A DNA stretch of 64,000 nucleotides, from positions 1,026,001 through 1,090,000 of the forward strand of contig NZ_FNSI01000001.1 of the NCBI RefSeq assembly GCF_900104955.1. The letters run 5' to 3'. The position numbers and the translations under genes were made by a program. The DNA comes from Beijerinckia sp. 28-YEA-48. Its GTDB lineage: Bacteria; Pseudomonadota; Alphaproteobacteria; Rhizobiales; Beijerinckiaceae. Numbering within the stretch: the stretch's first letter is position 1; every line of letters starts with the position of its first letter. Positions 60,064 through 64,000 of this stretch are shown here, piece after piece. The notes under the pieces are model-generated. The model did not search any database and was not told the DNA's origin. It was given only the letters and a program-made list of their open reading frames with translations.

Positions 60064-61080
60064 ATGAAATTCGGAGTCTTCGACCACGTCGATTGCAGCG
60101 ATGTCGATCTGGCGACCCATCTGGAAAATCGCCTGCGGCTGACTGAGGTCTACGACCGCTGCGGCATGTATGGCTATCATGTCGCCGAACATCACGGCAC
60201 GCCGCTCGGCTATGCGCCGTCACCCTCCGTGCTGCTCTCCGCCGTGGCGCAGCGCACCAGCCGCCTGCGCATCGGGCCGCTGGTCTATCTGCTGCCGCTC
60301 TATCATCCGCTGCGTTTGATCGAAGAAGTCGCCATGCTCGATCATATGTCGCATGGACGCTTGATGCTCGGCGTCGGGCGTGGCGCCTCGTCGATCGAGA
60401 TGGGGTTTTACGAAGTGCCGGCCGAGGAACAGCAGGGCCGCTATGAGGAAACGCTGGAGATCTTGCTCCAGGGCTTTCAATCCGACACGCTGACCTACAA
60501 GGGCAAGTACCATTCCTTCGCCAACGTGCCGATGACCATGAAGCCGTATCAAAAACCCTATCCGGAGCTTTGGTATGGCGGCCGCAGCCTGGAGAGCGCC
60601 GCTTGGGCGGCGCGACGGGGGATAAACATCGTGACGCTGGCGCTCGACGCGGAGGTGCGCGCCATGACGGACCTGTATCGCCGCGAATGGGCTGCCGCTG
60701 GCGGCAAGCCGGAAGATGTGCCGCTGATGGGCGTCAGCCGGCACATCGTCGTCGCCCCGACGGATGAGGAGGCCAAGGCCATCGCGCGTCCGGCTTACGA
60801 GCATTGGCGGGCCAGCTTCATCAAGCTGTGGATCGATAATGGCTGGAAGACGCCGATGCTGAATCTCTATCCCGAGACCTGGGACGAGCTGGAAGCGGTG
60901 AAGAATGGCTGCGCCGGTTCGCCGGAAACCGTGCGCCGCTTTGCCCATGAGGAAGCCGAGCAGGGCGGCTTCAACTATCTGATCTCCTGGTTCGCCTTCG
61001 GCAGCATGGGCCTGGCGCAGGCGACCCGGTCAGTGGAACTGTTCAGCCAGCATGTCATGCCGAGCTTTGATGGCCGGTGA
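60064..61080 (+). CDS. LLM class flavin-dependent oxidoreductase
   Basis: A 338-residue luciferase-like TIM-barrel monooxygenase. The opening strand 'MKFGVFDHVDCSD', 'YGYHVAEHHGTPLGYAPSPSVLLSAVAQRTSRLRIGPLVYLLPLYHPLRLIEEVAMLDHMSHGRLMLGVGRG' (the LLM hallmark) and 'PYPELWYGGRSLESAAWAARRGINIVTL' follow. It uses FMN and NAD(P)H from a separate reductase. Substrate is unknown. The ATG at 60064 was preferred to 60040 since it starts the first beta strand. Confidence 0.9.
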   Translation: MKFGVFDHVDCSDVDLATHLENRLRLTEVYDRCGMYGYHVAEHHGTPLGYAPSPSVLLSAVAQRTSRLRIGPLVYLLPLYHPLRLIEEVAMLDHMSHGRLMLGVGRGASSIEMGFYEVPAEEQQGRYEETLEILLQGFQSDTLTYKGKYHSFANVPMTMKPYQKPYPELWYGGRSLESAAWAARRGINIVTLALDAEVRAMTDLYRREWAAAGGKPEDVPLMGVSRHIVVAPTDEEAKAIARPAYEHWRASFIKLWIDNGWKTPMLNLYPETWDELEAVKNGCAGSPETVRRFAHEEAEQGGFNYLISWFAFGSMGLAQATRSVELFSQHVMPSFDGR

Positions 61081-61111
61081 AGTCTTGGGACGTGCGGGGT
61101 GACGACCTTTT

Positions 61112-61252
61112 CCGTCATTGCGAACGGAGTGAAGCAATCCAGGAGCCTAGGCGTAGAGCCTTAGACGCCGATATGCCTATGCCACAGGCGCTTCTTGGGA
61201 CTATATCACGCGCCCCTGGATTGCCGCGTCGCTGCGCTCCTCGCAATGACGG
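61112..61252. repeat. CGTCATTGCGA inverted-repeat element (MITE-like)
   Basis: A 141-bp element with perfect 12-bp terminal inverted repeats, CCGTCATTGCGA (61112-61123) and TCGCAATGACGG (61241-61252). Internal GCAATCCAGG (61134-61143) also pairs with CCTGGATTGC (61215-61224). It contains no gene. The same family, with GAAGCAATCCAG, is common in Rhizobiales intergenic regions. Confidence 0.7.
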
Positions 61253-61295
61253 AGAGCAAGCGGTTCGTGTTGCAGGCGTCGGGCATGACACCGAT

Positions 61296-61829
61296 TTACT
61301 TGGCTTGCGAAAGACTGTTTCTATAGTCCGCGATGCGTTCCAGCAGCTTGTTGGGCTTCTGGCCGATCATCGAGGTGTTGAAGGAGATCGTCGGTGGCTT
61401 CGGTTTGCGGATGCCGCCTGTGTCGATCGCTGTCCCGGCGATGGTGAGGTTGGACTTCATCACTGAGACATCGCCGAGTTCAGCCCAAGGAATGGTCGTC
61501 TGCTTGAGGCCGAAGCCTTTGCTGAAACCGGTGATGCCTTGCGCCGACAAGCTCAGTGGCGGGATGCCGCTGAGCCAGCGCCGCAGAAAGACAACACCGC
61601 CCAGAGCCGTCACCGCCGCGATCAAAACCCAGAAGCCAGCGCGCAGCGGAACCGGGACGCTGTGCATCAGATCGCCGAACCAAGCATAGCGACCATTTGA
61701 ATGGTCATAGAAATGGGGACTGAGCGAGAGCCATCCCATCCAGAGGAAGCCGGCGGTGAGAATAAAAAACAGAAAAAGCCAGAGCAACATACGGATGGGC
61801 TTGAACGGAAAGTTGAGGACGTCGCTCAT
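61296..61829 (-). CDS. Membrane protein with PH-like C-terminal domain (STM3941-like)
   Basis: A 177-residue inner-membrane protein: two hydrophobic segments (about 14-33 'LWLFLFFILTAGFLWMGWL' and 62-80 'FWVLIAAVTALGGVVFL') and then a soluble C-terminal PH-like domain 'PPLSLSAQGITGFSKGFGLKQTTIPWAELGDVSVMKS'. By eye it resembles the STM3941 family of unknown function. Start at 61829 (MSDVLNF). Confidence 0.65.
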   Translation of the reverse strand: MSDVLNFPFKPIRMLLWLFLFFILTAGFLWMGWLSLSPHFYDHSNGRYAWFGDLMHSVPVPLRAGFWVLIAAVTALGGVVFLRRWLSGIPPLSLSAQGITGFSKGFGLKQTTIPWAELGDVSVMKSNLTIAGTAIDTGGIRKPKPPTISFNTSMIGQKPNKLLERIADYRNSLSQAK

Positions 61830-61980
61830 TCTATTCTGCCTGTTTCGGGACGCTACGATCAATTCCGCATTGATCTTTGCGAGACACTTGGTCCGTACTG
61901 GGAGACAATGCGTCGCCGAAGACGAGATCACACTGCGGGCTGGCGGATGACGGTTTGTCTCCGGCGGTACGTGTGATTTT

Positions 61981-62334
61981 TCACTTCTTGATTGTCACGG
62001 CCTCAAGCGCTTCGATACGCATCTTGATTGCCTCGCACATGGCGGCGCGGTCTTCCGCCGGCATTTTCTCGAGCGCGTCGATCTGTTCGTTGACCACGTA
62101 GCTCACCATTGATGGCTCTTTCCAATGGGTCAGCAACTTAACAGCTAGGTCGCGTCGCAAGTCCGGCGAAATCTTGGCCTCGCAGGTTTTAACGGCGGCC
62201 ATGACGGAGCTAGCCTCCTTGCTATCACTACGCATATCTGCCTGGCCCATCGACGCTGTGAAAAAGAAAACAGTTGCGCACAGGCCGCAGAAGAAAGTTT
62301 CAAAGCCCCACTCCCATCTGTGTTCGTCTGGCAT
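61981..62334 (-). CDS. Small hypothetical secreted/anchored protein
   Basis: A 117-residue protein with a hydrophobic N-terminal stretch (about 10-30) followed by GQA, a possible signal cleavage, and a mature helical, charged domain with two Cys ('VKTCEAKI', 'AAMCEAI'). No family is recognised. The ATG at 62334 has no clear Shine-Dalgarno. A 20-bp tandem duplication lies 19-58 bp upstream. Confidence 0.55.
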   Translation of the reverse strand: MPDEHRWEWGFETFFCGLCATVFFFTASMGQADMRSDSKEASSVMAAVKTCEAKISPDLRRDLAVKLLTHWKEPSMVSYVVNEQIDALEKMPAEDRAAMCEAIKMRIEALEAVTIKK

Positions 62335-62352
62335 ATTTATGCAAATTGCATA

Positions 62353-62392
62353 GGCATAGGGAAGACGTCCTCGGCATAGGGAAGACGTCCTC
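62353..62392. repeat. Perfect 20-bp tandem duplication
   Basis: GGCATAGGGAAGACGTCCTC occurs twice in direct tandem. The unit contains a GACGTC palindrome and lies just upstream of the small gene at 61981-62334. Confidence 0.8.
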
Positions 62393-62409
62393 AGACGTAT
62401 TTCGACCGA

Positions 62410-62979
62410 TCACACGATCGACACACCGATCAGGATGGGGTGCAGGTAGACCATCGCCACGGCGGCGATCGTGCCGACGATGACGGCGATGGCGTCGCCC
62501 TTGGTGAAGCTGGCGCTGGCTGGAGCGCCGAAGTCGCCGCGTCTTTTCACAGCGATCCGATCCCACACCGCCCAGGCGAGCAGCGAGCCGAACAGGATGA
62601 TGCCGCCGAGATCGCCATTGGCGAGCAGATGCGCCAGCGCCCAGATTTTCACAGCCGCAAGCATCGGGTGATGCAGCCAGCCTTTGATCTTGCCCGGCGG
62701 CGCATAAGTGGAGATCAGCGCGATGAAGGCAAGCCAGACGAGCGGCATCGCCAGATGCCGCGTCCAGGTCGGTGGATCCCACACGGGGATATAGCCCGCC
62801 GCGCGATAGCTGCCGAAGCCATAGACAATGAGGACCAGGCCGACGGCGGAGGCGAGGGAGTAGAGGCCTTTGTAACCGTTCTCGCCAAAACGGGCGATGA
62901 GCCCTGCGCGAGTCTCGCGCAGGGTCGTCAGCGTGTGGGCGCCCAGGAAGATAACGAGGCCGAGGATCAGGATTGCCAT
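62410..62979 (-). CDS. NnrU-family membrane protein
   Basis: A 189-residue protein with five to six membrane segments. 'MAILILGLVIFLGAHTLTTLRETRAGLIARFGENGYKGLYSLASAVGLVLIVYGFG' is the NnrU family hallmark (H15 and the 'G.KGLYSL' block), followed by 'MPLVWLAFIALISTYAPPGKIKGWLHHPMLAAVKIWALAHLLANGD'. NnrU is linked to nitrite/nitric-oxide reduction in denitrifiers, but many non-denitrifiers carry it. Start at 62979, after AAGGAAG. It lies downstream of metY on the same strand. Confidence 0.88.
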   Translation of the reverse strand: MAILILGLVIFLGAHTLTTLRETRAGLIARFGENGYKGLYSLASAVGLVLIVYGFGSYRAAGYIPVWDPPTWTRHLAMPLVWLAFIALISTYAPPGKIKGWLHHPMLAAVKIWALAHLLANGDLGGIILFGSLLAWAVWDRIAVKRRGDFGAPASASFTKGDAIAVIVGTIAAVAMVYLHPILIGVSIV

Positions 62980-63006
62980 GGTGTCATCTTCCTTGGGTTG
63001 TGTAAG

Positions 63007-63036
63007 CAAATCGCGTTTCTCTTGAAACGCGACTTG
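63007..63036 (-). repeat. Hairpin of the copy-A type downstream of metY
   Basis: A 13-bp stem (63007-63019 with 63024-63036, one G-T pair) with a 4-nt loop, next to the metY stop codon. It matches the first hairpin of copy A (2920-2949: CAAATTGCGTTTC), so it is a short relative. Confidence 0.6.
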
Positions 63037-63038
63037 CC

Positions 63039-64000
63039 CTAGGTCGCGGCCAGCGCCTGGTCGAGATCAGCGATGATATCGGGCACGTCCTCGATCCCGA
63101 CCGACAGGCGCACGACGTCAGGCCCGGCGCCGGCGGCAACCTTTTGATCGTCGCTCAGCTGACGATGGGTTGTCGAGGCCGGATGGATGACCAGCGACCG
63201 GGTGTCGCCGACATTGGCGAGATGGGAGAACAGCTGCAGGTTCTTCACCAGCGAAATGCCGGCGTCGTAGCCGCCCCTGAGGCCGAAGGTGAACACGCCG
63301 CCGGCGCCCTTCGGGCAATATTTCTGCGCCAGATTGTAATAGCGGTCGCCCTTCAGGCCCGGATAGGACACCCATTTCACCGCCGGATGGCCCGACAGAT
63401 ATTCCGCCACCTTCTGCGCATTGTCGGAATGGCGCTGCATGCGCAACGGCAGGGTCTCGATGCCGGTCAGCACCAGGAAGGCGTTGAACGGCGAGAGCGC
63501 CGGCCCCAGATCGCGCAGGCTGAGCACGCGGCAGGCGATGGCGAAGGCGAAATTGCCGAAAGTCTCGCCGAGCGTCATGCCGTTATACTCGGGACGCGGC
63601 GCCGAGATCATCGGATAGCGCTTGTCGGCCATCCAGTCGAACGAGCCACCATCGACGATAACGCCGGCAATGGAATTGCCGTGGCCGCCTAAGAATTTCG
63701 TCGCCGAATGAATGACGATGTCGGCGCCGTGCTCGAACGGCTTGATCAAATAGGGCGTCGCCAGGGTGTTGTCGACGATCAGCGGCACGCGGGCGCGCTT
63801 GGCGATCTTGGCGATGGCCTCGATGTCGACGATGACGCCGCCGGGATTGGCGATGGATTCGATGAAGATCGCCTTTGTGCGCGGGCTCACCGCCGCCTCG
63901 AAGGTCGACAGATCATCCGGATCGGCCCATTTGACGTTCCAGCCAAAATTCTTCCACGAATGATTGAACTGATTGATCGAGCCGCCATAGAGCTTGTTGG
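63039..64000 (-). CDS. metY: O-acetylhomoserine sulfhydrylase-type PLP enzyme (partial)
   Basis: The 3' part of a Cys/Met metabolism PLP enzyme; the 5' part lies past the window edge, reading up to at least 64000. Translated from the edge: 'NKLYGGSINQFNHSWKNFGWNVKWADPDDLSTFEAAV', then 'KAIFIESIANPGGVIVDIEAIAKIAKRARVPLIVDNTLATPYLIKPFEHGADIVIHSATKFLGGHGN', where the SATK Lys forms the PLP Schiff base. The 'HSATKFLGGHG' and the later 'FGLRGGYDAGISLVKNLQLFSHLANVGDTRSLVIHPASTTH' block are typical of O-acetylhomoserine sulfhydrylases, which make homocysteine. A GTG inside the gene (63890) is not the start. Confidence 0.9.
   Translation of the reverse strand, partial: NKLYGGSINQFNHSWKNFGWNVKWADPDDLSTFEAAVSPRTKAIFIESIANPGGVIVDIEAIAKIAKRARVPLIVDNTLATPYLIKPFEHGADIVIHSATKFLGGHGNSIAGVIVDGGSFDWMADKRYPMISAPRPEYNGMTLGETFGNFAFAIACRVLSLRDLGPALSPFNAFLVLTGIETLPLRMQRHSDNAQKVAEYLSGHPAVKWVSYPGLKGDRYYNLAQKYCPKGAGGVFTFGLRGGYDAGISLVKNLQLFSHLANVGDTRSLVIHPASTTHRQLSDDQKVAAGAGPDVVRLSVGIEDVPDIIADLDQALAAT

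Noticed and set aside
1-64000. CRISPR arrays, prophage genes or transposase genes
   Set aside because: I looked for regularly spaced repeats and for integrase or transposase motifs and saw none.

Overview
The window reads as a chromosomal segment of a GC-rich alphaproteobacterium of the Rhizobiales (Hyphomicrobiales). The evidence is gene order and gene types: bamE, a ubiquinol-cytochrome c chaperone gene, a DUF177 gene, plsX, fabH, ihfA, a merR-type gene and tRNA-Pro(GGG) in a row, together with CtaA-type heme A synthase, NnrU, DUF2842 and TIGR02444 genes, and intergenic hairpin repeats of a kind common in that order. The genus cannot be fixed from sequence alone.

Layout. 1-8370 is housekeeping: phosphate and metal transporters, outer-membrane assembly, phospholipid/fatty acid initiation, IHF-alpha, a MerR-type regulator and tRNA-Pro. 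8371-10260 is a looser stretch after the tRNA, with an AT-rich control region, a methyltransferase gene and a KGG-repeat stress-type protein. 10357-13538 holds a TIGR02444 gene, ubiX, an aldose-epimerase-like gene and folD. 13653-19257 is a Crp/Fnr regulator followed by a polyamine-type ABC transporter without its own binding protein, then ModA, a Mop protein and a metal-chelate-type binding protein. 19317-30028 holds a pentapeptide-repeat protein, DUF2721, AsmA, an RND efflux pump with its adaptor, DUF423, a glycosyltransferase and a hydrolase.

31697-42817 is an exopolysaccharide locus. It has a beta-helix protein, an acyltransferase, an O-antigen-ligase/polymerase-type protein, a secreted beta-propeller-like protein, an undecaprenyl-phosphate sugar transferase, a GT4 glycosyltransferase, a Wza-type export lipoprotein and a Wzz/ExoP-type co-polymerase whose C-terminal kinase-like domain has lost its Walker A motif. 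A plausible scheme is priming by the sugar transferase, extension by the glycosyltransferase, polymerisation by the ligase/polymerase, decoration by the acyltransferase, and export through the Wza/Wzz pair. No flippase gene is visible.

42908-46299 holds a GntR regulator, an aromatic-acid-type MFS transporter and an unrecognised cupin-like protein with a palindromic operator candidate. 46396-49877 holds a CelD-like acetyltransferase, a polysaccharide deacetylase and a divergent SecY paralog, the most unusual gene here. 49927-55284 is a branched-chain amino acid ABC system (livGFHM plus a separate binding protein); a degenerate second copy of the livM 3' end lies antisense at the end of the SecY-like gene. 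55338-64000 holds a MarR-controlled FAD monooxygenase, DUF2842, heme A synthase, an AraC regulator with a luciferase-like oxidoreductase, two poorly known membrane/secreted proteins, NnrU, and metY, which runs off the window end.

The most interesting items are the SecY paralog with shortened cytosolic loops, the Walker-A-less co-polymerase, the signal-less beta-helix protein with an inverted repeat over its putative promoter, and the SBP-less polyamine-type transporter beside ModA/Mop. All functional assignments come from reading the translated sequences by eye; no database search was run.
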